This document shows, piece after piece, positions 1 to 6,628 of a stretch of DNA of 7,096 bases. Source of the DNA: an uncultured Bacteroidota bacterium (lineage in GTDB: Bacteria; Bacteroidota; Bacteroidia; Chitinophagales; Chitinophagaceae). A program made the position numbers and the translations under genes. The notes beneath the pieces were generated by a model that did no database searches, was not told the origin of the DNA, and worked only from the letters and a program-made list of their open reading frames with translations. How positions within the stretch are numbered: the first letter of the stretch is position 1; each line of letters begins with the position of its first letter. Location: NCBI GenBank assembly GCA_903835145.1, contig CAILMA010000727.1, positions 1 through 7,096 of the forward strand. Direction: 5' to 3'.

Positions 1-153
1 ACCAAAATTGCTGACAGCAATAAAAAAACACAACGCTTTAGAATGAACATTGATATAATGAATTAAATTTTAAAAAAATAACAATTAAACTTTGAACAGT
101 TCAAAATTAGTTTTTTTTCGATAAAATTCAAGCCGTCATTAGCCTTCTAAAAA

Positions 154-3100
154 TTAATTCGTTACGATGATATGATGGGTAGTTTCTTGTTTTTCTGTTT
201 TTATGTGTACCAAATAGCTACCTGCTGCGAGTGATGATAGATTTAACTGCAGTTTTTGCTCGCTGCTACTGCTTTGCAGCACCATCTGCCCCAGGAGGTC
301 GAGTACTATTACTGTTGCTTTTCCTGAGTTTTCAGGCAATTCAATAGTAACTATTTCAGTTGCCGGGTTCGGGTACAAGCGGACTTGTTCTGATTTGTCA
401 ACTGGTATTGCACCATTTTGACTATCTCCTTCGCGTCCGGCAACTATCGCTATGGTCTTGAAAACAGGTGTCGTTCCACAGGTATTTGTTACAGTGTAAA
501 TAATTGTATCTGCACCTGCCGTTACCCCTTTTACCACACCTGTTGCGGTTGCAGTAGCTCTGGCAGTATTACTACTGGTCCACACACCGCCAGCGGTGGC
601 GTCTGTAAGTGTAGCAGGTGTGCTTATGGCTATTGTTGCGGCACCGGCAATAGCACTAACAACTGGTGGCGCCAATACATTTACAACTACGTATATGTAA
701 CCAGAGTCGCCATAGTTGGCTAATGTTATCATAAAAGTATCGCCACCTGAATAGCCGGTAGTTGGTGTATAAAACAGACCCAATGGCATAAGCGCGCCCC
801 CGGTTGCTGCATGGCTGTATGGGAAGCCCGTTAGTACGCCGTGTGTTGGCCGCTGGTGCACATACCAAATGTCCGTAGTACTTACATCAAGATCTGAAAT
901 AGTCATCAGTGTATCTAAACGTTTGGCGGTGCTGTTTTTACACACCGTCAGGTTCAGATTTGGGTTCACAGGAGTTGGCATGTAATAATTGTAGGTAACG
1001 CTGCCAATAACCCTTATGTCATTGTTAGAAAAATCGGCGACATACAGATTGAGCGAATCGCAAAGTACGCCCTGAGGGTAGTATAGTTTTGCGGCAGTCG
1101 CCGGACCTGAATCACCCGAATAACCTGCGGTACCGGTACCGGCTACGGTAGAGATAATGCCGCCAGTAGTGACTTTGCGCACTACATTGTTATTGCGGTC
1201 TGCAATGTATACATTGCCCAGAGAATCGGAGGTAACTCCGCTTGGGTTGTAAAGTTTGGCAGCAGTTGCCGCACTTCCATCGCCGCTGTAACCAGCAGTG
1301 CCATTCCCCGCCAGGGTTGATATAATGCCTGCTGATGTTACTTTGCGAATGCGGTTGTTACCCGCATCGGCTATGTAGATATTGTTGGCCGCATCCACCG
1401 ACACACCGGCAGGGTAGGAGATAGATGCTGCCGTTGCTGCGCCCCGGTCGCCACTAAAGGATGCCGAGCCATTGCCCGCAACTGTTGTGAGGATTCCTGA
1501 TGTTGAAATCCTTCTGATCCGATGATTGTTTTGCTCCGCGAAGTAAACATTTCCATTGGTGTCAACAGCAACAGCTGTGGGTTGGGCAATGTTAGCGCTT
1601 GCAGCGGCAACGCCGTCGGCGGTGTATCCTACAGTGCCGGTACCTGCAATAGTGGAAATGATACCTGCAGCCGTTATTTTCCTTATTCTTGCATTCGCCT
1701 GATCAGCAATGTAGATATTACCGTTTTTATCAACTGCAATGCCGGAAGGAGCGTTGAGATTGGCTGCAGTTGCAGCACCGCCATCGCCAGAAAAACCAGC
1801 CGAGCGCGTTCCGGCAATGGTATACATGGTGCCTGATATTTTACTCACTTTACGAACTATGTTATTGCCCTGTTCCGTGAAATAGATATATCCATATTTG
1901 TCTTTGGCGATGCCTGATGGCGCGTTGATAGCTCTGGAATCGGCTAAAACGCCATCAGCAGTGTAGCCGGAAGCGCCTGTGCCATAGCCTGCGAAGTTGA
2001 ATATGTTGGCCGTCAATACTTTCCCGGAAATCATGGACTGGGTGGTTGATACCGTTGCGCAGGTAGTTACGAGCGAATAGGTAACATTGAAATAGCCATT
2101 CGCTACGCCATACACTACACCCGCCGAACTCACCGTAGCGATAGCCGTGTTGCTGCTGCTCCAGTTGCCTCCGGAGAGGGTATTGGATAGCGTGAGATTA
2201 GAACCAACGGAAACAGATGTGCCGCCGGTGATGGTTGGCATTGACGGGACATTGATCACTGTATCGGCCTTAGTAGCTGAGAATGTGCCGCAACTTGTCG
2301 TGACAGTATACGTGATTGTAAATGGAGTGCCGTATTCGCCATAAACCTGACCAGAAGAATTGATTATGGCAATTGTTGGTTGGCTTGATGACCAAGTGCC
2401 ACCAGAAACCGAGCTGGTAAAAGTGGTCCAGGCGCCGGGGCAAAAGCTGGAAGGCCCTGAAATTGTGCCTGCGCTACCGGCCGCACCTATTGAAACGGTT
2501 ATAAGTGTAGTTGACGTATTGGTGCCGTCAGAAATTTTTATGCGGAACGTATCGGTGCCCGTGTATCCGGTGGTTGGTGTGAATGTAAGTGCGGCAGGCG
2601 TGATAGCACCTCCGGTTGACGTCGCGGTTCTCGGGAAGCCAGCCAGCGTGCCATGGGCTGGGGAGGATACAATCGTCCAGGTTTCCGTTTGACCAGCGTC
2701 GGCATCAGAAATGGTCATGTAAGAATTGATGCTTGCAGCACCTGAACCAGAGCACACACTAAACGACTGCGCCGCACCACCTGTGAATACTGGTGTATTG
2801 CTCACAATGGTAACCTGCCGCACGGCTGCATTGCCCATGTCAGTAATTATCGTTTTTCCGGTAGCTACTGCTACACCCGTCGGGCGATAGAAAGTACACG
2901 CTGTAGCCGCGCCGCCATCGCCACTCAAACCAGCTGTTCCTGTTCCGGCGAGCGTTGTAATCGTGCCTGTTGTAGCTATTTTTCTTATCCTTTGATTATT
3001 ATAGTCAGCAAATATCACATTGCCGGAGGCGTCAACAGCTATGCCGGCAGGGTTATTCATTGTAGCTGCTGTTGCAGAGGCTCCATCACCAGAAAAACCA

Positions 3101-3879
3101 GCTGTGCCTGTACCAGCGATGGTTGATATCACTCCTGTAGCAGTTACTTTACGCACTCGGTTGTTGCCGGCATCGGTGATGTAGGCATTGCCTGCTGCAT
3201 CAAATGCTACGCTATTAGGGTAGGACAATGCTGCTGCTGTAGCCGCACCGCCATCGCCACTAAATGAAGCATAACCAGCGCCAGCGAGGGTGGCGATTTT
3301 TCCGGCACTATTTACACGGCGTACTACGTGGTTGTTCTGCTCTACAACGCAAAGCAGGCCCGCTCCATCGATAGCCACACCCGTCGGCTTGCCTATGGCG
3401 GCCACTGTAGCATAGGTGCCATCTGTAGTGTAACCAACTGAACCTGTTCCTACGTAATTAGATATGATACCTGATGTGTTCACTTTTCTTACCCGGGCAT
3501 TATCGTAATCGGCAATATAAATATTCCCTGCAGCGTCTACTGCTACAGCCATAGGGTTACTTAGGTTTGCAGCTGTGGCATTGCCACCGTCGCCAGCGTT
3601 GCCGGCTGTACCGTTACCAGCTACTGTTGTAATAATGCCGGCAGTTGTTACTTTTCGTACTCTGTTATTGGCCTGGTCAGTAAAATATATATCCCCGGCA
3701 GAAGAAATGGTAATCCCCGATGGGCTGTTTAATGAAGCGGATGTAGCGTTGCCACCATCACCGCTATACCCGGCAGAATGATTACCTGCTATTGTGGTAA
3801 TGTTTTGAGCAATGGAATGAAAGCTACCAGGCAGTAAAAAGAAACACAGAGCGATAAGAACCCTTTGACGAACGCGCAT
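154..3879 (-). CDS. Secreted double NHL-propeller protein with cadherin-like and Big2-like domains and a T9SS sorting tail
   Basis: The 1241-residue product is probably exported by Sec and then moved to the cell surface or medium by the type IX secretion system. Domains seen, in order: signal peptide 1-24 (basic RVRQR, hydrophobic VLIALCFFLLPG, cleavage after SIA); six NHL repeats 26-360; cadherin/Ig-like domain 361-471; two Big2-like domains 472-548 and 549-625; six NHL repeats 626-961; cadherin-like domain 962-1072; Big2-like domain 1073-1148; type A sorting domain about 1149-1241, with LYPNPATE, the GQMVL turn and a GSYLVHI...HHIIVTN ending. The ATG at 3879 is chosen because the signal peptide follows at once. 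NHL propellers usually bind proteins, glycans or nucleic acid, and no catalytic motif is visible, so an adhesin-like or glycan-binding surface role is inference. The gene stands alone: a terminator lies upstream (4028-4063) and a candidate promoter at 3929-3936. Domain order is certain; function is unknown. Confidence 0.95.
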   Translation of the reverse strand: MRVRQRVLIALCFFLLPGSFHSIAQNITTIAGNHSAGYSGDGGNATSASLNSPSGITISSAGDIYFTDQANNRVRKVTTAGIITTVAGNGTAGNAGDGGNATAANLSNPMAVAVDAAGNIYIADYDNARVRKVNTSGIISNYVGTGSVGYTTDGTYATVAAIGKPTGVAIDGAGLLCVVEQNNHVVRRVNSAGKIATLAGAGYASFSGDGGAATAAALSYPNSVAFDAAGNAYITDAGNNRVRKVTATGVISTIAGTGTAGFSGDGASATAATMNNPAGIAVDASGNVIFADYNNQRIRKIATTGTITTLAGTGTAGLSGDGGAATACTFYRPTGVAVATGKTIITDMGNAAVRQVTIVSNTPVFTGGAAQSFSVCSGSGAASINSYMTISDADAGQTETWTIVSSPAHGTLAGFPRTATSTGGAITPAALTFTPTTGYTGTDTFRIKISDGTNTSTTLITVSIGAAGSAGTISGPSSFCPGAWTTFTSSVSGGTWSSSQPTIAIINSSGQVYGEYGTPFTITYTVTTSCGTFSATKADTVINVPSMPTITGGTSVSVGSNLTLSNTLSGGNWSSSNTAIATVSSAGVVYGVANGYFNVTYSLVTTCATVSTTQSMISGKVLTANIFNFAGYGTGASGYTADGVLADSRAINAPSGIAKDKYGYIYFTEQGNNIVRKVSKISGTMYTIAGTRSAGFSGDGGAATAANLNAPSGIAVDKNGNIYIADQANARIRKITAAGIISTIAGTGTVGYTADGVAAASANIAQPTAVAVDTNGNVYFAEQNNHRIRRISTSGILTTVAGNGSASFSGDRGAATAASISYPAGVSVDAANNIYIADAGNNRIRKVTSAGIISTLAGNGTAGYSGDGSAATAAKLYNPSGVTSDSLGNVYIADRNNNVVRKVTTGGIISTVAGTGTAGYSGDSGPATAAKLYYPQGVLCDSLNLYVADFSNNDIRVIGSVTYNYYMPTPVNPNLNLTVCKNSTAKRLDTLMTISDLDVSTTDIWYVHQRPTHGVLTGFPYSHAATGGALMPLGLFYTPTTGYSGGDTFMITLANYGDSGYIYVVVNVLAPPVVSAIAGAATIAISTPATLTDATAGGVWTSSNTARATATATGVVKGVTAGADTIIYTVTNTCGTTPVFKTIAIVAGREGDSQNGAIPVDKSEQVRLYPNPATEIVTIELPENSGKATVIVLDLLGQMVLQSSSSEQKLQLNLSSLAAGSYLVHIKTEKQETTHHIIVTN
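997..2004 (-). repeat. Second NHL array: six repeats encoding a second probable beta-propeller (residues 626-961)
   Basis: Repeats begin at residues 626 (58 aa), 684, 740, 796, 852 (56 aa each) and 908 (54 aa). They match the first array blade for blade. Blade 3 again carries YTADG and EQNNHRIRR. Blade 4 again carries ASFSGD, SYP and ADAGNNR. Blade 2 carries the ARIRK counterpart of ARVRK. The slightly long first blade and short last blade are the likely seam where the propeller closes. Same-position blades look more alike than neighbouring blades, which points to duplication of the whole array. Confidence 0.93.
2005..2466 (-). repeat. Tandem Big2-like domains A and B (residues 472-548 and 549-625)
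   Basis: Two consecutive 77-residue segments share the frame TI(S/T)G...SGG(T/N)WSSS, then A(I/T) with SSxGxVYG, then a TY(T/S)-V-TT-C stretch. This resembles bacterial Ig-like Big2 domains, which act as extracellular stalks or spacers. A third copy (C) lies at residues 1073-1148, after the second cadherin-like domain, with GGVWTSSNTARAT and YTVTNTCGT. Each copy has a cysteine near its end (C530, C607, C1134). Only the first module carries two copies. Confidence 0.75.
2800..3804 (-). repeat. First NHL array: six repeats encoding a probable six-bladed beta-propeller (residues 26-360)
   Basis: Six tandem repeats begin at residues 26, 82, 138, 194, 250 and 306. The first five are exactly 56 residues (168 bp) and the sixth is 55. 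Each follows the pattern I-x-T-x-A-G-x-G-T-A-G-x-S-G-D-G, then ATAAxL, P-x-G-V-A-V-D, G-N-x-Y-I-A-D, and N-N-x-R-V-R-K-V. This is the NHL signature common in secreted Bacteroidota and Acidobacteria proteins. Six repeats match the blade number of known NHL propellers. Repeat 3 departs from consensus (YTTDG instead of SGDGG, VVEQNNH instead of IAD-NN), and repeat 6 has lost one residue and the GN turn. Confidence 0.93.
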
Positions 3880-3928
3880 ATAGGTTTATAAATAGAGGGA
3901 AACAATATTGTTAACGTATTACTACCGG

Positions 3929-3936
3929 CAAACTTA
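3929..3936 (-). promoter_or_regulatory. Candidate -7 element for the NHL-propeller gene
   Basis: Read on the minus strand, TAAGTTTG is a full match to the Bacteroidota -7 consensus TAnnTTTG. It would start transcription near 3925 and give an untranslated leader of about 46 bases before the ATG at 3879. The nearest upstream TTTG (3954-3951) is only 14 bases away, shorter than the usual 18-20, so the -33 half is unconvincing. Placement just after the terminator of the preceding gene supports an independent promoter here. Confidence 0.45.
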
Positions 3937-4027
3937 AATAAATTATTTTGCAAATTTGATAGATACAGGTAAGAGGTACAGTTATTAATATGTTAATGAC
4001 AAAAGATATACAACAAAAAAGGCAAAA

Positions 4028-4063
4028 AAAATCCGGTAAGCGTTATTAAGCTTACCGGATTTT
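4028..4063 (-). terminator. Strong intrinsic terminator of the amidohydrolase-lipoprotein-barrel unit
   Basis: A perfect 14-bp inverted repeat (arms 4028-4041 and 4050-4063, core ATCCGGTAAGC) encloses an 8-base loop. On the minus strand the 3' arm runs into eight consecutive T (4031-4024), then a second T-run after GCC. It lies 27 bases after the stop codon at 4091, the expected place for a factor-independent terminator of that gene. On the plus strand the stem is followed only by TTTTGG, and no plus-strand gene ends there. Confidence 0.9.
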
Positions 4064-4090
4064 GGATTGAATATTTTTACTTGAAAACTA

Positions 4091-4939
4091 TTACCTGTAT
4101 GGCTTTTCTGTATCATAGTCGTTAAACCATTTTGTTTTCTTCCAAAGGAATGAGAATGGCTCAACGGTTAACGACATAGTGATGCATGATTTTTCAGTCA
4201 TTTTAAATGGACTGTCAGACGAAATAATGTTCTTGGTATGATCTATCAATGGCACATCGCCGAAAGAGTACATTGCTTTCAGTTTGAAACAGATACCGAG
4301 GAAAAAGGAAACCTCACCTTTTACGTAAGGATTAATCCCATAGTTAACTCCGGCAGAAATGTCACCGAAAGTTGAAGCTGAGCCTGAGTAAGCCATAGCA
4401 GTCTCGTTGTAATTTGGTAACACACCAGCACCAAAAGTGGCACCAAAATGTGGCCGCCTTTTGCAAAGGGCATCGGTACCTATTTTTACATCGAGACCAA
4501 TTGGTGTGCCAATTTTAGCCGTCCAGCCTGCGAGGTTATCGGCAAAAGGGCTTGATGTGTTCTGGCTACCATCAGTATTAAATACCGGGCTAAGGCTGCC
4601 CCAAATATAGAAGTTGTAAATAAGCCCGACGTATAGGGAAAGTGTACTATTGTTACCTAAACGGGTGAGCGGAAAATTTACACCAGCGCTATAACCAAAG
4701 CCCAGCGTAGCTTTTACATTTATTTTTACTGATGTATCGTGAATGTAGTTGTTATTCATATCATAGATACTGCCAGTACCCTGATAAACCCCGGAAGCCA
4801 TAACATAGGAATAACCGATTTCTATGCGACTGTGGCGACCAAATTTGGCAAAAACAGCATTCGAAAATAATGAACTAAATAGGGCGACAAGAATAAAAAC
4901 CCTCACCGCTTTTAAAGATAGTTTATTTAGATGTTTCAC
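4091..4939 (-). CDS. Secreted protein, probable outer-membrane beta-barrel, function unknown
   Basis: The frame is open from 5050, but its first 37 codons translate the AT-rich gap into low-complexity sequence. I place the start at the GTG at 4939 (VKHLNK), because it is followed at once by a good signal peptide: basic start, hydrophobic VFILVALFSSLFSNAVFA, cleavage after VFA at about residue 31. The protein is then 282 residues. The mature part is rich in alternating aromatic, small and polar residues with glycine turns (RIEIGYSYVM, LGFGYSAGVNF, LSLYVGLIYNFY, GEVSFFLGICFKLKAMYSF), as in Bacteroidota outer-membrane barrels. It ends in a charged tail, KKTKWFNDYDTEKPYR, rather than a terminal aromatic strand. 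I recognise no specific family. It follows the lipoprotein gene by 112 bases and precedes the terminator at 4063-4028. No SD sequence is visible before the GTG. That it is a secreted protein is fairly sure; the barrel is inference from composition. Confidence 0.8.
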   Translation of the reverse strand: MKHLNKLSLKAVRVFILVALFSSLFSNAVFAKFGRHSRIEIGYSYVMASGVYQGTGSIYDMNNNYIHDTSVKINVKATLGFGYSAGVNFPLTRLGNNSTLSLYVGLIYNFYIWGSLSPVFNTDGSQNTSSPFADNLAGWTAKIGTPIGLDVKIGTDALCKRRPHFGATFGAGVLPNYNETAMAYSGSASTFGDISAGVNYGINPYVKGEVSFFLGICFKLKAMYSFGDVPLIDHTKNIISSDSPFKMTEKSCITMSLTVEPFSFLWKKTKWFNDYDTEKPYR

Positions 4940-5051
4940 AGGTATGTCTTTTTGGAGTAAAAATATAAAAAAAAGCCAAAAAAAGAGTTTATTTTCCCTT
5001 TTTAAAATGAAATAATTAACCGCTGACAATACGGTATACGCGCCCGTCACA

Positions 5052-5324
5052 TTAGTTTTTCATTGCATTTTGCTTGCATTTTAATATACTGGAATCTGTA
5101 GCAAAATCATTGATGTGTTCGAGTGCATCATTTTCATTCGGGTATTTTTCTATCATCCGGTCCAGCACGCAGTCGCAGTAGGTTTTGGCTTTTTCTTCTG
5201 ATCCTGCCCACCTGCGGGCATTTTCCATACAAGCCTGCTTCCAGTTGTTTTTATCGTCTCCGTCCCATGTGTCTTTGCAGGAAAAAAGAGAAAGGGCCAA
5301 AATGAGGGTTAGCAATTGTTTCAT
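5052..5324 (-). CDS. Small cysteine-rich lipoprotein, function unknown
   Basis: This 90-residue protein begins MKQLLTLILALSLFSC, a short type II signal peptide with lipobox LFSC, so C16 should be lipidated and the protein anchored in the envelope. KDTWDGDD follows C16; an acidic stretch with lysine just after the lipid cysteine resembles the surface-export signals reported for some Bacteroidota lipoproteins, so surface exposure is possible but unproven. The mature part is largely helical in character and has four more cysteines: C32, the pair C50-D-C52 in YCDCVLDRMIEKYP, and C83. This spacing would allow two disulfides. I have seen similar small CxC proteins in this phylum but cannot name a function. 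It lies 55 bases after the amidohydrolase stop and 112 bases before the barrel GTG, all on one strand, with no terminator between, so co-transcription is plausible. Confidence 0.85.
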   Translation of the reverse strand: MKQLLTLILALSLFSCKDTWDGDDKNNWKQACMENARRWAGSEEKAKTYCDCVLDRMIEKYPNENDALEHINDFATDSSILKCKQNAMKN

Positions 5325-5328
5325 AGCT

Positions 5329-5336
5329 CAAATATA
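5329..5336 (-). promoter_or_regulatory. Possible internal -7 element directly before the lipoprotein gene
   Basis: On the minus strand TATATTTG matches TAnnTTTG fully but ends only four bases before the ATG at 5324. Transcription from it would start at or beside the start codon, giving a leaderless message. No TTG or TTTG stands 17-22 bases upstream, so it may be chance in AT-rich DNA. Confidence 0.25.
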
Positions 5337-5379
5337 CTTTAAAGTGAACATGCTTGTGTGTCACGAAAGCAAAAGGGGG

Positions 5380-6543
5380 TTAAAATACACGTTTTACAAT
5401 TGGACGCTCAGCGGTATCAATATTAAGCAGCTGCACTATGCCCGGGCTCATGCCTGGTTCCAGCACACCAGCTACATCCTGCATTTGCAAAGCTATAGCG
5501 CCATTGTGGGTAGCCCATTTCAATAGTTGTTCCCATTCCAGGGCAGGGTAATGCTGTTTCAGGCTGTATAGTTCTGAAAGGATACACAGTTGATGGTTTG
5601 ACGCAAGGCTATCGGTACCAATACAAAGGGTCGCTCCTTCGCTCACTAACATGTCAACATCTGGCAGCCTATTTTCTATATAGAGATTGGCGTTGGGGCA
5701 GAGGCACCAATAAGCCTCGCGCACACCAGCTTTTATATACTGTACGTCTTCCCGCGAGGTATAAGTATTGTGTACGAAAATATAGGGCCTGCCATGGCCC
5801 AGCCCTGCCATGTAGGACCGGATAGACGACTTGCCCGTAGGTACGAAATACGAATCATCTATACCCATAGCCTGAAGGAGGTCCTGCACACCGCCGGTTT
5901 TTTCTCTATAGTATTGGTCCTCAGCCTCGCTTTCCTGGTTATGAATACTTAGTACGCTCCCCGGCTGGTAAGCATCTATGGCCTGAAACAATTTTCCGGA
6001 TACAGAGTACGGAGCATGGGGTGTGATAGACTGGTTGTTTATTTTATTGCCGGGCTCCTGAGTCGCAAACGCTTCGTAAGTTTTTACTGCAAATCCGAAT
6101 GATCGCGCCGCATTCACTTCAGTAAAGCCGAGGGCTTCGATAAAAGAGTGGAAATGCAGATGCCCCAATGCCCTGAGATCCAGCGTATCGGTGGTATTAG
6201 CTATGTCGCCAACCGCCACAATGCCATTGCTGAACATTTGGTTAAAAGCGTTGAACCGCGCCTCAGTTTTTTGTGCTTCGGTATGTTCGTTGCGGCGAAA
6301 GGAAACATCTTTCAGGAATGGAATGAGCCCGGTATGCTCTGGTATTACACCCTGCATATGGGAGAGCTCAAGATGGCAATGAACATTTACAAAGCCGGGG
6401 GCCAAAACGCCATCATAAAAAATAGTGCCCTCGGGTGGGGTAGGGAGCAATGAAAGAATTTTCCCTTGCTCGTTGAGGGAAATTGTGGTGCCTTCAGGCA
6501 ACCATTTACGTCCATTGTGAATGCGGGGTGCTGTAATATGCAT
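5380..6543 (-). CDS. Metal-dependent amidohydrolase / deaminase of the chlorohydrolase-SAH deaminase branch
   Basis: The 387-residue protein has the amidohydrolase-superfamily TIM-barrel motifs in order. GFVNVHCHLELS holds the HxH metal pair (H55, H57). PHAPYSVS (H176) matches the substrate-side histidine. HNQE gives the metal histidine and proton-shuttle glutamate (H201, E204). VHNTYT gives the next histidine (H258), and GTDSLASN the catalytic aspartate (D311). All key residues are present, so the enzyme should be active and cytoplasmic, probably hydrolysing an amidine or aminopurine-type group. The HCHLELS form recalls aminodeoxyfutalosine deaminases of menaquinone synthesis, but guanine, SAH or other deaminases are not excluded. 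The ATG at 6543 is chosen: the frame extends up to 6657, but the extra residues lack family features and lie across a candidate promoter at 6595-6628, and MHITAPRIHNG is a normal start for the family. It is the first gene of a possible three-gene unit. Confidence 0.9.
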   Translation of the reverse strand: MHITAPRIHNGRKWLPEGTTISLNEQGKILSLLPTPPEGTIFYDGVLAPGFVNVHCHLELSHMQGVIPEHTGLIPFLKDVSFRRNEHTEAQKTEARFNAFNQMFSNGIVAVGDIANTTDTLDLRALGHLHFHSFIEALGFTEVNAARSFGFAVKTYEAFATQEPGNKINNQSITPHAPYSVSGKLFQAIDAYQPGSVLSIHNQESEAEDQYYREKTGGVQDLLQAMGIDDSYFVPTGKSSIRSYMAGLGHGRPYIFVHNTYTSREDVQYIKAGVREAYWCLCPNANLYIENRLPDVDMLVSEGATLCIGTDSLASNHQLCILSELYSLKQHYPALEWEQLLKWATHNGAIALQMQDVAGVLEPGMSPGIVQLLNIDTAERPIVKRVF

Positions 6544-6594
6544 GGTAATTAGCGCAAGCGAAAAAGATTTTTTGAACTGTTTTTCCGGCAAAAG

Positions 6595-6628
6595 CAAAAT
6601 TACGGACAAATGAAGTGGCTCCCGCAAA
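6595..6628 (-). promoter_or_regulatory. Candidate promoter of the amidohydrolase unit
   Basis: On the minus strand TTTG (6628-6625) and TAATTTTG (6602-6595) are separated by 22 bases, near the upper end of the usual Bacteroidota spacing. Transcription would start near 6591, leaving a leader of about 48 bases before the ATG at 6543. The upstream TTTG sits in the perfect palindrome GCAAATTTGC (6624-6633). Confidence 0.5.

Noticed and set aside
7..21. Short dyad ATTGCT-GAC-AGCAAT as terminator of the propeller gene
   Set aside because: The stem is only six pairs, followed on the minus strand by just four T, and it lies over 130 bases past the stop codon; too weak to call.
418..2692. Several plus-strand open frames of 60-110 codons opposite the propeller gene
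   Set aside because: They mirror the biased, periodic codons of the minus-strand repeats, have no start context, and their products look like no protein family.
997..3804. Regular 168-bp periodicity as a CRISPR array or satellite DNA
   Set aside because: The repeats are in frame, protein-level and diverged, with NHL motifs throughout; there are no short identical repeats with unique spacers.
4960..4967. TATATTTT on the minus strand as a promoter of the barrel gene
   Set aside because: It misses the final G of TAnnTTTG, lies in a homopolymer-rich stretch, and has no TTG at a suitable distance upstream.
4940..5050. Upstream extension of the barrel gene to a GTG at 5050
   Set aside because: It translates AT-rich gap sequence into Phe/Lys-rich residues and would bury the signal peptide inside the protein.
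5345..5364. Imperfect dyad GTGAACA...TGT..TCAC between the amidohydrolase and lipoprotein genes
   Set aside because: It needs a three-base bulge to pair, and no T-run follows; not convincing as a terminator or operator.
5123..6453. Plus-strand open frames opposite the lipoprotein and amidohydrolase genes, including one of 113 codons at 5185-5526
   Set aside because: They overlap well-supported genes antisense, and their products show no signal peptide, domain or plausible composition.
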